64,000 nucleotides of DNA, taken from assembly GCF_000381265.1 (NCBI RefSeq), contig NZ_KB906260.1, forward strand, positions 224,289-288,288, written 5' to 3'. The first letter of the stretch is position 1. The number at the start of each line of letters is the position of its first letter. The notes beneath the pieces were generated by a model that had not been told where the DNA came from, did no database searches, and was given only the letters and a program-made list of their open reading frames with translations. This DNA is from Curvibacter lanceolatus ATCC 14669 (GTDB lineage: Bacteria; Pseudomonadota; Gammaproteobacteria; Burkholderiales; Burkholderiaceae_C). Positions 39,092 through 48,789 of this stretch are shown here, piece after piece. Position numbers and translations under genes: made by a program.

Positions 39092-40336
39092 TTAGATGTC
39101 GAACAGCAGGCGCGACGGATCTTCCAGCGCTTCCTTCATGGCCACCAAGCCCAGCACGGCTTCGCGGCCGTCGATGATGCGGTGGTCATAGGACATGGCC
39201 AGGTAGTTGATCGGGCGAACCACGACTTGGCCGTTCTCGACCACGGCGCGGTCCTTGGTGGCGTGCACGCCCAGGATGGCCGACTGCGGCGGGTTGATGA
39301 TGGGGGTCGACAGCATGGAGCCGAAGGTGCCACCGTTGGAGATCGAGAAGGTACCGCCGGTCATTTCTTCAATGCCCAGCTTGCCGTCCTTGGCCTTCTG
39401 GCCGAATTCAGCGATCTTCTTTTCGATGTCGGCAAAGCTCATCTGGTCGGCGTTGCGCAGGATGGGCACCACCAGGCCGCGGGGCGAGCCCACGGCAATG
39501 CCGATGTCGAAGTAGCCGTGGTAGACGATGTCATTGCCATCGACCGAGGCGTTCAGCACCGGGTACTTCTTCAGGGCGTGCACGGCCGCCTTGACGAAGA
39601 AGCTCATGAAGCCGATCTTCACGCCATGCTCTTTGGTGAAGGCGTCCTGGAACTTCTTGCGCATGTCCATGACCGGGGCCATGTTGACTTCGTTGAAGGT
39701 GGTCAGGATGGCGTTGGTCGACTGCGATTGCAGCAGACGTTCGGCCACGCGGGCACGCAGACGGCTCATGGGCACACGCTGCTCCGGACGATCGCCCAGG
39801 CTCGGGGCGGCAGGCGCGGCCACTTGCGGCAGCGACTTGGTGGGCGCACCGGTCGGGATGGCGGACGGAGCAGCAGCGGGCTTGACGCCGGCGGCCACAG
39901 CACCCAGCACATCACCCTTGGTGACGCGGCCGTCCTTGCCCGTACCGGTCACGGCACCCACGGCCAGCCCGTTGTCGGCCAGCAGCTTGGCGGCAGCGGG
40001 CATGGCCACATCGGCCTTGGAGGTCGAGGCGGCGGCGGCAGCGGGGGCCGCAGCCGGTGCAGCGGCAGCGGCCGGAGCGGCGGCGCCTGCCTTGCCTTCG
40101 GTGTCGATGCGGGCGATCAGTTGATCGGCCACCACGGTGGCGCCATCGCCTTGCACGATTTCAGCCAGCACGCCGCCAGCCGGAGCCGGCACTTCGAGCA
40201 CCACCTTGTCGGTTTCGATTTCAATCAGGATTTCGTCCACGGCCACGGCTTCGCCGGCCTTCTTCTTCCACGTCAGCATGGTGGCTTCGGCCACGGATTC
40301 AGACAACTGGGGGACTTTGACTTCTACGATTGCCAT
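39092..40336 (-). CDS. sucB: Dihydrolipoamide succinyltransferase (E2 of 2-oxoglutarate dehydrogenase)
   Basis: Core of the 2-oxoglutarate dehydrogenase complex; 414 residues. An N-terminal lipoyl domain (lipoyl Lys44 in ETDKVVLEV), an Ala-rich linker, a peripheral subunit-binding domain ([32 protein letters not shown]), a second Ala/Pro linker and the catalytic domain with [13 protein letters not shown] near the C-terminus (catalytic His-Asp). 61 bases after sucA. Confidence 0.97.
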   Translation of the reverse strand: MAIVEVKVPQLSESVAEATMLTWKKKAGEAVAVDEILIEIETDKVVLEVPAPAGGVLAEIVQGDGATVVADQLIARIDTEGKAGAAAPAAAAAPAAAPAAAAASTSKADVAMPAAAKLLADNGLAVGAVTGTGKDGRVTKGDVLGAVAAGVKPAAAPSAIPTGAPTKSLPQVAAPAAPSLGDRPEQRVPMSRLRARVAERLLQSQSTNAILTTFNEVNMAPVMDMRKKFQDAFTKEHGVKIGFMSFFVKAAVHALKKYPVLNASVDGNDIVYHGYFDIGIAVGSPRGLVVPILRNADQMSFADIEKKIAEFGQKAKDGKLGIEEMTGGTFSISNGGTFGSMLSTPIINPPQSAILGVHATKDRAVVENGQVVVRPINYLAMSYDHRIIDGREAVLGLVAMKEALEDPSRLLFDI

Positions 40337-40369
40337 ATCAATTCTTTCGGTATCTTGTTCTGGTTCGAC

Positions 40370-40388
40370 GGGGGCTTTTGCAGCCCCC
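40370..40388 (-). other. Hairpin in the sucA-sucB gap
   Basis: GGGGGCT (40370-40376) pairs with AGCCCCC (40382-40388), loop of 5 bases. There is no T run after it on the minus strand, so an mRNA stability or processing role is more likely than termination. Confidence 0.5.
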
Positions 40389-40397
40389 TTCTTGCAT

Positions 40398-43274
40398 TTA
40401 CTTGGTCAGCACGAAACCCTTGAGCTTGCTGAAGGCGCCATCCACGAGGGCCTTCTGCTGTTCCTGGTGCAGGTGGGAGTAGCCCACAGCCGGCGAGGCC
40501 GAAGCCGCACGACCGGAGTAACCCAGCTTCTGACCGTCGAGCATGTTCTCGTGGATGTAGTGCTGCACAAAGAACCAGGCGCCCTGGTTTTGCGGCTCGT
40601 CCTGGCACCACACGATGTCGGTGGCGTTGGGGAACTTCTTCAGTTCGGCCGCGAACACCTTGTGCGGGAAGGGGTAGAGCTGTTCGACGCGGATGATGGC
40701 CACATCGTCGGCGCCCTTCTCTTCGCGCTTCTTGGCCAGGTCGTAGTAAACCTTGCCCGAGCAGGCGATGACGCGCTTGACCTTGTCGGCCTTCTTGAGC
40801 ACGTCTTCCTTGTGCTCGCCGATGACGGTCTGGAAGCTGCCCTTGGTGAACTCGATCAGCGGCGAGGTGGCGTCCTTGTTACGCAGCAGCGACTTGGGCG
40901 TCATGATCACCAGCGGCTTGCGCAGGTTGCGCACCATCTGACGACGCAGCAGGTGGAAGATCTGGCTGGCGGTGGTCGGCTGCACCACTTGCATGTTGGT
41001 GTCGGCCGACAACTGCATGAAGCGCTCCAGGCGAGCCGAGCTGTGCTCAGGGCCCTGGCCTTCGTAGCCGTGCGGCAGCATCAGGGTGATGCCGTTGACG
41101 CGGCCCCACTTCACTTCACCGGAGGCGATGAACTGGTCGATCACCACCTGGGCGCCGTTGGCGAAGTCGCCGAACTGGGCTTCCCAGATCACCAGGGTGT
41201 TGGGGTCGTTCGAGGCATAGCCGTATTCAAAGCCCAGCACCGCTTCTTCGGACAGGATGGAGTCGATCACCACGAACGGGGCCTGGTTCTCGGCCACGTT
41301 CTGCAGCGGCACGTAAGTACCGGTGTCCCACTTTTCACGGCTTTGGTCGTGAATCACGGCGTGGCGGTGGGTGAAGGTACCGCGACCGCAGTCTTCGCCC
41401 GACAGACGCACCGGGTAGCCGCTGGCCACCAGCGAAGCGAAAGCCATGTGCTCGCCCATGCCCCAGTCCACCGGGATGTCACCACGGCCCATGGCTGCGC
41501 GGTCGTCGTACACCTTCTTCACCAGCTGGTGCGGGGTGACGCTGGCCGGGATGGTGGTGATCTTGGTGGCCAGACGGTGCCATTCGGCAGCCGGGATGGC
41601 GGTGTCACCCGCGTCAGTCCACTTCTTGCCCAGGTAAGGGCTCCAGTCGACGGCAAACTTGCTCTTGAAGTTGGTCAGGACCGGATCGACGGTGTGGCGG
41701 CCAGCGTCCATGGCGGCACGGTATTCCTTCACCATGTCGTCGCCCAGCGTGGCGCCCAGGCCTTGGGTGGCCAGCTTGTCGGCGTACAGGCGGCGGGTGC
41801 CAGGGTGGGCCGCGATCTTCTTGTACATCAGCGGCTGGGTCAGGCTGGGGGTGTCCTGCTCGTTGTGGCCCAGCTTGCGGAAGCAGGTGATGTCGACCAC
41901 CACGTCCTGGCGGAAGGTCATGCGGAACTCGAGGGCGAGTTGCATGCACAGCACCACGGCTTCAGGATCGTCACCGTTCACGTGCAGCACCGGAGCCTCG
42001 ACCATCTTGACGATGTCGGTGCAATAGGCGCTGGAGCGCATGTCGCGCGGATCGCTGGTGGTGAAGCCGATCTGGTTGTTGATGATGATGTGCACCGTGC
42101 CGCCCGTGGTGTAACCACGGGTCTGGGCCAGGGCCAGGGTTTCCTGGTTGACACCTTGGCCACCGAAAGCGGCGTCACCGTGCACCAGCACCGGCAGCAC
42201 CTGGTTGCCATGCGGATCGTCGCGACGGTCCATGCGGGCACGCACCGAACCTTCGACCACCGGGTTCACGATTTCCAGGTGGGAGGGGTTGAAGGCCAGC
42301 GAGAGGTGGACCGGGCCGCCAGGGGTGGTCACGTCCGAGCTGAAGCCCTGGTGGTACTTCACGTCACCCGCCGGCAGGTCTTCCGGTGCGGTGTGATCGA
42401 ATTCGGCAAACAGGTCCTTGGGCATCTTGCCCAGGGTGTTGACCAGCACGTTCAGACGGCCACGGTGGGCCATGCCGATCACGATTTCCTGCACGCCCTT
42501 GGCACCGGCCGACTGGATCAGTTCGTCCATGGCGGCGATGAAGCTTTCACCGCCTTCGAGCGAGAAGCGCTTCTGGCCCACGTACTTGGTGTGCAGGTAG
42601 CGCTCCAGGCCTTCGGCTGCGGTCAGGCGGTCGAGGATGTGCTTTTTCTTGTCGCCGCCGAAATTCGGCTTGCTGCGGATGCTTTCCAGCTTCTTCTGCC
42701 ACCAGGCCTTCTGGTCCTGGTCGGTGGTGTGCATGTACTCGGCGCCGATGGTGCCGCAGTAGGTTTCACGCAGGGCGTTGTGCAGTTCGCGCAGGGACAT
42801 GGTGTCCTTGCCGAAGAAGGTGTTGCTGATGTTGAACACCGTCTCCTGATCGGCATCGGTGAAGCCGTAGTAGGAGAGTTCGAGTTGGGGGATGGGAGCA
42901 CGCTCGGTGCGCTTGAGCGGATCCAGATCGGCCCAGCGGGCGCCGACGTTGCGGTAAGCGGCGATCAGCTGTTGGACGGCGGTGCGCTTGCGGCCCATTT
43001 CGGCGTCGGCACTGGCCACGACCACTTTGGTCTGGCCCGACTTGGCGCGCTCGGCGAAGGCGTTGATGACAGGCAGGTGGGGCACGTCACGGGCGTTGCT
43101 GCCGTCGACGGCGGGCACGTGCTGCAGGGCGTCGAAGTAGTCGCGCCAGGTGTCAGGCACGCTGCCGGGGTTGGCCAGGTAGTTTTCGTACATCTCTTCG
43201 ACATAGGGCGCGTTGCCCCCGAAGAGATAGGTGTTGCCTTGGTAGGCTTGATAGACGGACGAAGAATCGCTCAT
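40398..43274 (-). CDS. sucA: 2-Oxoglutarate dehydrogenase E1 component
   Basis: Thiamine-diphosphate enzyme of the TCA cycle; 958 residues. N-terminal [23 protein letters not shown] region ([19 protein letters not shown] here), [11 protein letters not shown], the ThDP/Mg motif from [16 protein letters not shown] to [11 protein letters not shown], and [21 protein letters not shown] in the C-terminal half. First gene of sucA-sucB-lpdA, with GGAGG before the ATG and a promoter candidate about 120 bases upstream. Confidence 0.97.
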   Translation of the reverse strand: MSDSSSVYQAYQGNTYLFGGNAPYVEEMYENYLANPGSVPDTWRDYFDALQHVPAVDGSNARDVPHLPVINAFAERAKSGQTKVVVASADAEMGRKRTAVQQLIAAYRNVGARWADLDPLKRTERAPIPQLELSYYGFTDADQETVFNISNTFFGKDTMSLRELHNALRETYCGTIGAEYMHTTDQDQKAWWQKKLESIRSKPNFGGDKKKHILDRLTAAEGLERYLHTKYVGQKRFSLEGGESFIAAMDELIQSAGAKGVQEIVIGMAHRGRLNVLVNTLGKMPKDLFAEFDHTAPEDLPAGDVKYHQGFSSDVTTPGGPVHLSLAFNPSHLEIVNPVVEGSVRARMDRRDDPHGNQVLPVLVHGDAAFGGQGVNQETLALAQTRGYTTGGTVHIIINNQIGFTTSDPRDMRSSAYCTDIVKMVEAPVLHVNGDDPEAVVLCMQLALEFRMTFRQDVVVDITCFRKLGHNEQDTPSLTQPLMYKKIAAHPGTRRLYADKLATQGLGATLGDDMVKEYRAAMDAGRHTVDPVLTNFKSKFAVDWSPYLGKKWTDAGDTAIPAAEWHRLATKITTIPASVTPHQLVKKVYDDRAAMGRGDIPVDWGMGEHMAFASLVASGYPVRLSGEDCGRGTFTHRHAVIHDQSREKWDTGTYVPLQNVAENQAPFVVIDSILSEEAVLGFEYGYASNDPNTLVIWEAQFGDFANGAQVVIDQFIASGEVKWGRVNGITLMLPHGYEGQGPEHSSARLERFMQLSADTNMQVVQPTTASQIFHLLRRQMVRNLRKPLVIMTPKSLLRNKDATSPLIEFTKGSFQTVIGEHKEDVLKKADKVKRVIACSGKVYYDLAKKREEKGADDVAIIRVEQLYPFPHKVFAAELKKFPNATDIVWCQDEPQNQGAWFFVQHYIHENMLDGQKLGYSGRAASASPAVGYSHLHQEQQKALVDGAFSKLKGFVLTK

Positions 43275-43625
43275 ATTCCGCGGACCTCCGCTCCCCTCAG
43301 GGAAGCATTAGCTGGTTGATAAACCTTCCGCGACACGGCTGAACCGATTGGCGGATGCGACAGTGGCTGGGGAAGGGCCTTTTGCGGACGCGATTGTGCC
43401 ACTGAATGACCTCTCGGCAAGGGGGATGCCCCCTAAACCAAGGGCGGCCATCTTGCTTTCGAGTCAGTGACCCAGGACGGAACAACCCGCCGGAGATGCT
43501 CACTGACTGCGATTGCCGGCCGTTGACGCGAAATATATCGCACTTGACTTCGGAAGCCTTCAACAGGGCTGCGCGCACCGCAAGCAACCCTTGCCAAATG
43601 TTACGAATTCAGCAATAAAAGTATT
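43275..43625. other. Non-coding gap between sucA and the hydrolase gene
   Basis: About 350 bases without a recognisable gene; the ORFs crossing it have no protein-like sequence. It holds the sucA leader (promoter candidate at 43393-43420) and a G/C hairpin (AGGGGGCATCCCCC on the minus strand, 43421-43434). No T-run terminator for the upstream hydrolase operon is visible. Confidence 0.6.
43393..43420 (-). promoter_or_regulatory. Candidate sucA promoter
   Basis: On the minus strand TTGCCG (43415-43420), 16 bases, CACAAT (43393-43398). Start would be near 43386, giving a 110-base leader. The hairpin 43421-43434 directly upstream could be an operator or the end of read-through transcripts. Confidence 0.4.
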
Positions 43626-45356
43626 TCAGGTCGAGCTGGATGATACGAATTGCCTGACGATTTGAATCAGGTTCTCCGAATCAGCTGGACCGGTGAACGT
43701 GTGATCCGCCCCCCGCACCAGTTGCACACCGGTGCCCGGATACGTCAGCAGGCGGCGACCGCATGGACCAAAGCAGGCCTGTAACTCATTCAGACCCGGG
43801 TCGGTGTCGGCGTACACCAGCAGCAATGGCATGCGCCTCTTTGCCAAACCGGAGAAAAGTGCCTGGACCTTGGCCGCACGCGGTGCCAGCACCCAGCCGG
43901 CCGGCAGGTGAGCCTGCAAGGCCGCGGTAAAGCGGAACCACAAGGCTCGACTGACTTGTCGCAGGACTCCGGCCACAGCCACTTCAGCCCGCAACAAACG
44001 CTGCCAAAAATCCCCTGAGAACAGGACACGCCGGTAGTGGCTCAATTGCTGGATTTCAACCTCCGCAGGCGCTCCGCCATCAACAGACGGTTCGCTGCCA
44101 AAGACCGGTCCATCCCACAGAAAGCTCTGAGGATTCACCATCACCAGGCCCCCCATGCGGGTTTCCCGAGCCGCCGCATGCAAGCCCAGGTAGCCACCCG
44201 AGCAGATACCGAAGACAACCGGGTGCACCCAGCCCTGCCCCTCGAGCCAGTTCAGCGCATGACTGACATCCACCAGAGAGGCCGCGCTGTAGAGAGCCAG
44301 ACTGCGCCCCCGCACCGCAGGCAGGGCATCACCAATGCCGGTGGCGTCCACGCGCAAGGACGCGACGCCGACCGCGGCCAAGGCGCGGGCCAGGGCCACA
44401 CTGAGACGATGGTGGCCGGAACGGGGATTACCGCCAGTGTTCAGAATCAGCACACAGCGTGGGTCCGGCTGCACCTCATGGGGCCGACAGACAATGCCGA
44501 AATAGGCCCCACCCGGCCCGAAGCGGCACCCGCTCTCCAGCCCTTGAGGTAAATGCAGATCGCTTGCCAAGGGCAAGGCAGGCGCATGCAATGAGCCAAC
44601 GCCTGCCCCACTCGCGCCTCTCAGCGCCAGCCACTGAACACCGCAGGCAAAGGCGGCCTCTGCGGCCTCGACCAGATGTGGCTCGGCCCGCAGCCCCGCC
44701 AGATCAGGCATCTCGTGCACATCGAATTCAGCGCCCCCCGCCTGAACATGGGCCTGCCCCAACTTGACCAAACCACGGACCCCCGCCTCGGTCAGCACCT
44801 GCACCGCGAGCGATGGACGCCGGGACAAGCAACCGAGGTCGAGCGCCTGAAGACCCGCCAGGGTGGAATTGGCAAGCCACCAGCCGTAAAGATAGAAGCC
44901 ATCCCCCTGCGGCGCCGGCAGGGCGGTCAGTTGCAGTTCGCGCACCAGATGCCGGCCTGACTGTGGAGGTGACAGCAGCAGCAAGGCCTGCACATCGGGC
45001 TCAGTGCTGGCCACTTCGGCAGCCAGCAAAGCACCCAGGCGATGCCCGCACAGACTCAGCGCAACCCCTGGGAAATGACGGCGCGCCCAGGCCAATGCCG
45101 CACGTACGCCGGCCAACCATTCCTGGGTGGCATCCACGCCGGGCGGCAGATCGACACTGTCGCCCAGGCCAGGGTAGTCCAGGTGCAAGGCCGCCATGCC
45201 GGCCGTCGCCATGTCCTCGGCCAGCACACAGAGCGCGCGGTGGGCATACAAGCCCTCACCACCGAAGGCATTGCACAGAACCACAAGATGGCGAAACACG
45301 CCATCGGCGGGTGTGTGAAGCTGCGCGTGGCAGCCGGAGAAAACGACAGATTTCAT
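43626..45356 (-). CDS. Two-domain alpha/beta hydrolase (exosortase-A-type hydrolase fusion)
   Basis: A 576-residue protein made of two alpha/beta hydrolase domains. Domain 1 (about 1-260) resembles the exosortase-associated hydrolases (FSGCHAQLHTP, LDYPGLGDS), but its nucleophile elbow is GHRLGA, with Arg where Ser should be, so it is probably not catalytic. Domain 2 (about 280-576) has GICSGGYLG with Cys385 as nucleophile, an acid in LVYADTDPG and the His in GADHTFTGP. A Cys nucleophile occurs in thioester-handling acyltransferases. The ATG at 45356 is preferred over GTG at 45362. Last gene of the carrier-protein operon, 22 bases after the GH2 gene; no exosortase is near. No signal peptide. 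Confidence 0.8.
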   Translation of the reverse strand: MKSVVFSGCHAQLHTPADGVFRHLVVLCNAFGGEGLYAHRALCVLAEDMATAGMAALHLDYPGLGDSVDLPPGVDATQEWLAGVRAALAWARRHFPGVALSLCGHRLGALLAAEVASTEPDVQALLLLSPPQSGRHLVRELQLTALPAPQGDGFYLYGWWLANSTLAGLQALDLGCLSRRPSLAVQVLTEAGVRGLVKLGQAHVQAGGAEFDVHEMPDLAGLRAEPHLVEAAEAAFACGVQWLALRGASGAGVGSLHAPALPLASDLHLPQGLESGCRFGPGGAYFGIVCRPHEVQPDPRCVLILNTGGNPRSGHHRLSVALARALAAVGVASLRVDATGIGDALPAVRGRSLALYSAASLVDVSHALNWLEGQGWVHPVVFGICSGGYLGLHAAARETRMGGLVMVNPQSFLWDGPVFGSEPSVDGGAPAEVEIQQLSHYRRVLFSGDFWQRLLRAEVAVAGVLRQVSRALWFRFTAALQAHLPAGWVLAPRAAKVQALFSGLAKRRMPLLLVYADTDPGLNELQACFGPCGRRLLTYPGTGVQLVRGADHTFTGPADSENLIQIVRQFVSSSST

Positions 45357-45378
45357 GAACACGCGTTGAACGATGCAC

Positions 45379-47817
45379 TCAGGCCTGCGGCGGGGCCAGG
45401 CGTACCCATGGCGCCGTCAGGCCATTGAGCGCAGCCAGGGAACCTCCGGCCAGCGCGGGCTCCAGAGCAGAGGCCTCGCTGGGGCGCAGGCTCAGCCACT
45501 TTTCAATGCCCGGCGGCAGATGAAACCAATCGTCCGAGGGCTGGTGGCTATGGCTGACAAAATGAAGATGTTGGGCAAAGCGCTGCGCAGTGATGCCCAA
45601 CTGCCAGGCCCCGTCGCGCCACTCGAGGCGGGTGCTGAGGCCCAAATCGGCAGCTGGCAGCGCCCGCTGCGGCAGATGGCAGGCCCAGCCCAACACTTGG
45701 TTCGTGAGTGCATCGCGGAGGACAGCCACACTCACATCATGGGCCGGCGGCCCAAAACGATAGGCATAGCTGATGTCGAAGAACCGCCCGAGCAGATCCG
45801 CGCTACTCAGCGTGACGGCCCCATGGGCAGGCAGCTCCAGCACCTGCTGACCGTCGATCACCACACGCTGGCCATCTCGTAGCACCTGAAGGCAGAGCAC
45901 CGCCTTCAGCGCCTGCGGCCGTTCGTTGATCACGTGCAGACCCAGGCCGTTCAAGCCTTCGTCGGTGATCAGGACCTGCACGGGTTGCAGCACCCGCGTC
46001 AAGGCATGCCACACGGGCTTGGGGCGGGCCTGATGATCCAGCAGCCCCCACCCGGCACCCTCACGCAGGTCCCGCAATTGCCAGACCAGCGCCCCGGCGC
46101 AGCCGGAATCCGGGCGGCGCCACTCCGAATACAGGTGCTCGGCCAGATCGCAGGAGACAGCCCGCCCCAGATCCAGGTAGCGAGCCGGGTCTTCGCGCCG
46201 CAAGCGGCCCGGGTCCACCCCATACAGCAGCTGCAGGTAGTGCTCGCGCACATCATCGAAATCCCACGAGGCAGCGGCGTCGCGCGGGGTGCCCAGCTTC
46301 CAGAGCAAGCCCATGGGTTGCTGGGCGAGTGCGGGGGCCAGATCGGCCTCGGCCGGCACGTGGGCGAGGGCCATGCACTCGCTGGCGAAGCGCACCTGCG
46401 CGCGGCGGGCATCGTCCAGCCCTCGCTGGTAGGCCCCCACGCCGTAGTAATGGCACACCCCCTGATCGGTCGAGAAGCTGGGCTGCCCACCCCAGGGCGT
46501 GTTGGGCACATAAGGCACATCGGGCCGGGCATCGGCACAGGCCTTGGCCAGCAGTCCCTGAAAAATCGGATCGTCTTCGGGCCAGTCGACGCCCAGCATC
46601 TCGGCCTGCTGGCGCACCTCGCTGCCGCCACACAGCACAGCCACGCAGGGGTGGCACAAGGTGCGGCCCAGGAAATGCCGCGCCTCGGCGTCCAGTTCGG
46701 CCAGAAAGCCGGCATCGCGCGCGGGGTAGTCAAAATTGGCCAGCATGAAATCGTGCCAGACCAGCAGACCGGCTTCATCGCACGCGGCAAAGAAAGCGGC
46801 TTCCTCATACAGCATGGTGCCGCTCACGCGGACCATGTTCATGCCCGCGCTGACCAGTTCACGCGCCAGCGCACGGTACACCTCGGGCTGGCTGCGCAGG
46901 CGCAGCAGATCAGGGGGCGTCCAACACACGCCACGGCAAAACACGGGCAGGCCATTGAGCAGCAGGCGAAACGCGCCCTGTTGCTGATCCAGTTCGATGC
47001 GTCGAAAACCGACCCGGGTCAGCAGGGTCGGCTGTGGGCCAGCGTCCAGCCACAATTCGTGCAGCACAGGCTGACCATGGGTGTGCGGCGTCCAGGCCTG
47101 GGCCTGCGGTAGCGCCCCCTCCGCCCACCAAAGCCCGTCATCGCGCCGCAGCAGGGGCAGACTGGTGCCGGCACAACGGACCTGAGCGCTCTCGGACAAG
47201 GGCGCCCCCTGCAAACCCAGTTGCAGCCAAGCGCCCTGCCCGGTCCAATCGGCACGCATGGCGTGGATCTTCACCGGCTCGACGTCGGAAGGCGAGGTCA
47301 ACCGGATCTCACCAAAGGGGCCGATGGGCGTCCACTCCGGGCACCAGCCCACCATGTGCCCCAGCACGGTCTGGCGCAGGTCGCGCAGGCCGGGGGGCTG
47401 GATCATGCGGGGGCGCCAGCGGGCCCGGCCCTGACGCTTGAGGGCCCCCTGTGCCAAAGCCTTGAAACACAGAACGAGGGTGGAGCATCCTGCCGGCAAG
47501 GCCACACTCAGGGGCAGGTACATGTGACGGTGCGTGCACAGCAACTGCCCGTCCAGCCAGACATCGACCACCCCGGCCAGACCGTCGAAGTGCAGCGTGG
47601 CTGCAGCGGGCAGGTTCCAGCCAGATCGGTACCAGACGTCCTGCCCCATCAGCGAGCGCGGCGCCAGCAGATCGAGGCGACCCGCTTGCGAAAGCGCCTC
47701 GCAGGCCGTGCCGGGCACAGGTGCAGCCAACCAGGTGCCATCGGCCTGGGGCAGTTGATCGGGGTGATCGAACTGACCGCCAGGGGTTTCCAGCAGTTGC
47801 CAGGAGGGACCCACCAT
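45379..47817 (-). CDS. GH2 / beta-mannosidase-like glycoside hydrolase, cytoplasmic
   Basis: An 812-residue protein of the beta-mannosidase branch of GH2. A sugar-binding jelly-roll (residues 1-175, with WYRSGWNLP and HFDGLAGVVDVWLDG), an Ig-like domain, and a TIM barrel from about 290 with NGLPVFCRGVCWTPPD, NMVRVSGTMLYE and WHDFMLANFDYP. The acid/base Glu400 (CGGSEV) and the nucleophile Glu480 (FASECM) are both present, so it may be active. No signal peptide, unlike most GH2 polysaccharide enzymes, so it acts on a cytoplasmic compound. Fourth-to-fifth gene of the carrier-protein operon, 6 bases after DUF1839. Confidence 0.82.
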   Translation of the reverse strand: MVGPSWQLLETPGGQFDHPDQLPQADGTWLAAPVPGTACEALSQAGRLDLLAPRSLMGQDVWYRSGWNLPAAATLHFDGLAGVVDVWLDGQLLCTHRHMYLPLSVALPAGCSTLVLCFKALAQGALKRQGRARWRPRMIQPPGLRDLRQTVLGHMVGWCPEWTPIGPFGEIRLTSPSDVEPVKIHAMRADWTGQGAWLQLGLQGAPLSESAQVRCAGTSLPLLRRDDGLWWAEGALPQAQAWTPHTHGQPVLHELWLDAGPQPTLLTRVGFRRIELDQQQGAFRLLLNGLPVFCRGVCWTPPDLLRLRSQPEVYRALARELVSAGMNMVRVSGTMLYEEAAFFAACDEAGLLVWHDFMLANFDYPARDAGFLAELDAEARHFLGRTLCHPCVAVLCGGSEVRQQAEMLGVDWPEDDPIFQGLLAKACADARPDVPYVPNTPWGGQPSFSTDQGVCHYYGVGAYQRGLDDARRAQVRFASECMALAHVPAEADLAPALAQQPMGLLWKLGTPRDAAASWDFDDVREHYLQLLYGVDPGRLRREDPARYLDLGRAVSCDLAEHLYSEWRRPDSGCAGALVWQLRDLREGAGWGLLDHQARPKPVWHALTRVLQPVQVLITDEGLNGLGLHVINERPQALKAVLCLQVLRDGQRVVIDGQQVLELPAHGAVTLSSADLLGRFFDISYAYRFGPPAHDVSVAVLRDALTNQVLGWACHLPQRALPAADLGLSTRLEWRDGAWQLGITAQRFAQHLHFVSHSHQPSDDWFHLPPGIEKWLSLRPSEASALEPALAGGSLAALNGLTAPWVRLAPPQA

Positions 47818-47823
47818 GAAATC

Positions 47824-48789
47824 TCAGCCCAGATGCTGACGCAAGCCGCCAATGACGGCGTCCCAGCGTTCGGCGACATCGCTCAGGATGCGGCCCGAAT
47901 CATCGGGCTTGCGCCTCGCGACGGCGCGCACGACGCGAAACTGCATCAGTTTGGCCTGGGCCGCGATGTGATCGCAGTGCGCTGCCAGCGGCAGCAGTGC
48001 CCCATCTCCAAGCCAGCGCAAATAGTGATCCAGTAGGCCGAACACGGCACCGAATTGGCGGAAGTGGTTGAAGGCATAGAGGTGGAAATACTCGTTGCCG
48101 CGATCGATCACCCGGGCCAGATCGGCCTCGTACTGCTGCTGATAGGCGAGAAACGGATTGACCACCGGCGCCAACAGCAGGTGCTGTTGCAAGGCAGCCC
48201 GTGCGGCGGTTCGCAGGGCCTCACCTTGCAAGGGGGAGCGCTTGCGCTGCAACACTTCGGTGTAGGGCAGCAAGGCGCCGGTGGCCTGTCGATCCACCGA
48301 GTCGATGGCAAACAGCGCGCGGTAATCCTCGCCCTGCAGCACATAGCGGCCTGCGTTGTGGAAGTAGCCGAGCAACTGCTTGTCAGGGTCGATGAATTCG
48401 ATGCCGATGGTGGTCTTGCTGTGCTCCCTCTTGTAGGAGGTACTGCGGGTGTCGGGCATGTGAAAGCCGTCCAGTTCCACCAGCACCAGATGCCCGCGCG
48501 CGACCTGGGCTGCCACATGGCCCTGCAAGCGATCAAACATCGCCAACTCGCGCAGCACCAGGCCGTGCATGCTGGCGAGGTCAGCGGGCTCGAACTTGCA
48601 GAAGGTGAACTGATCACCCTCGTAGTCCAGCTGGACCAGCGCCCCCATCAGGGCTTCAGGGGCCAGGCCAAGGTGGTTGAGGTAGGTGATCCACAGGTCC
48701 AGGCTGCAGTTGGACTGCGGCCAGTGGCGCTCGGCAGCGTGCACCGCGTGCGGGCTGTAGGCCGGCAGCGCAAGAGCCTCGCCCAGCAT
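47824..48789 (-). CDS. DUF1839 family protein, possible Cys-dependent acyltransferase
   Basis: A 321-residue protein recognised as DUF1839. Conserved-looking residues: Cys28 in SNCSLDLWITYLNHLGL, Phe/Cys in FTFCKFEPADL, ELDGFHMPDT (His110, Asp113), YKREHSKTTIGIEFID (His123) and YFHNAGRY (His144). The order Cys at a helix start, then His and Asp in strands, resembles BtrH-like proteins of the papain-type fold; BtrH moves an aminoacyl group from a carrier protein to a sugar in butirosin synthesis. That comparison is an inference. The ATG shares a base with the ligase stop (TGATG). Confidence 0.78.
   Translation of the reverse strand: MLGEALALPAYSPHAVHAAERHWPQSNCSLDLWITYLNHLGLAPEALMGALVQLDYEGDQFTFCKFEPADLASMHGLVLRELAMFDRLQGHVAAQVARGHLVLVELDGFHMPDTRSTSYKREHSKTTIGIEFIDPDKQLLGYFHNAGRYVLQGEDYRALFAIDSVDRQATGALLPYTEVLQRKRSPLQGEALRTAARAALQQHLLLAPVVNPFLAYQQQYEADLARVIDRGNEYFHLYAFNHFRQFGAVFGLLDHYLRWLGDGALLPLAAHCDHIAAQAKLMQFRVVRAVARRKPDDSGRILSDVAERWDAVIGGLRQHLG

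Noticed and set aside
40137..43319. 1060-codon open frame on the plus strand opposite sucA
   Set aside because: Exactly antisense to sucA, low-complexity His/Val/Gly-rich product with no domain; long antisense frames are usual in high-GC genes.
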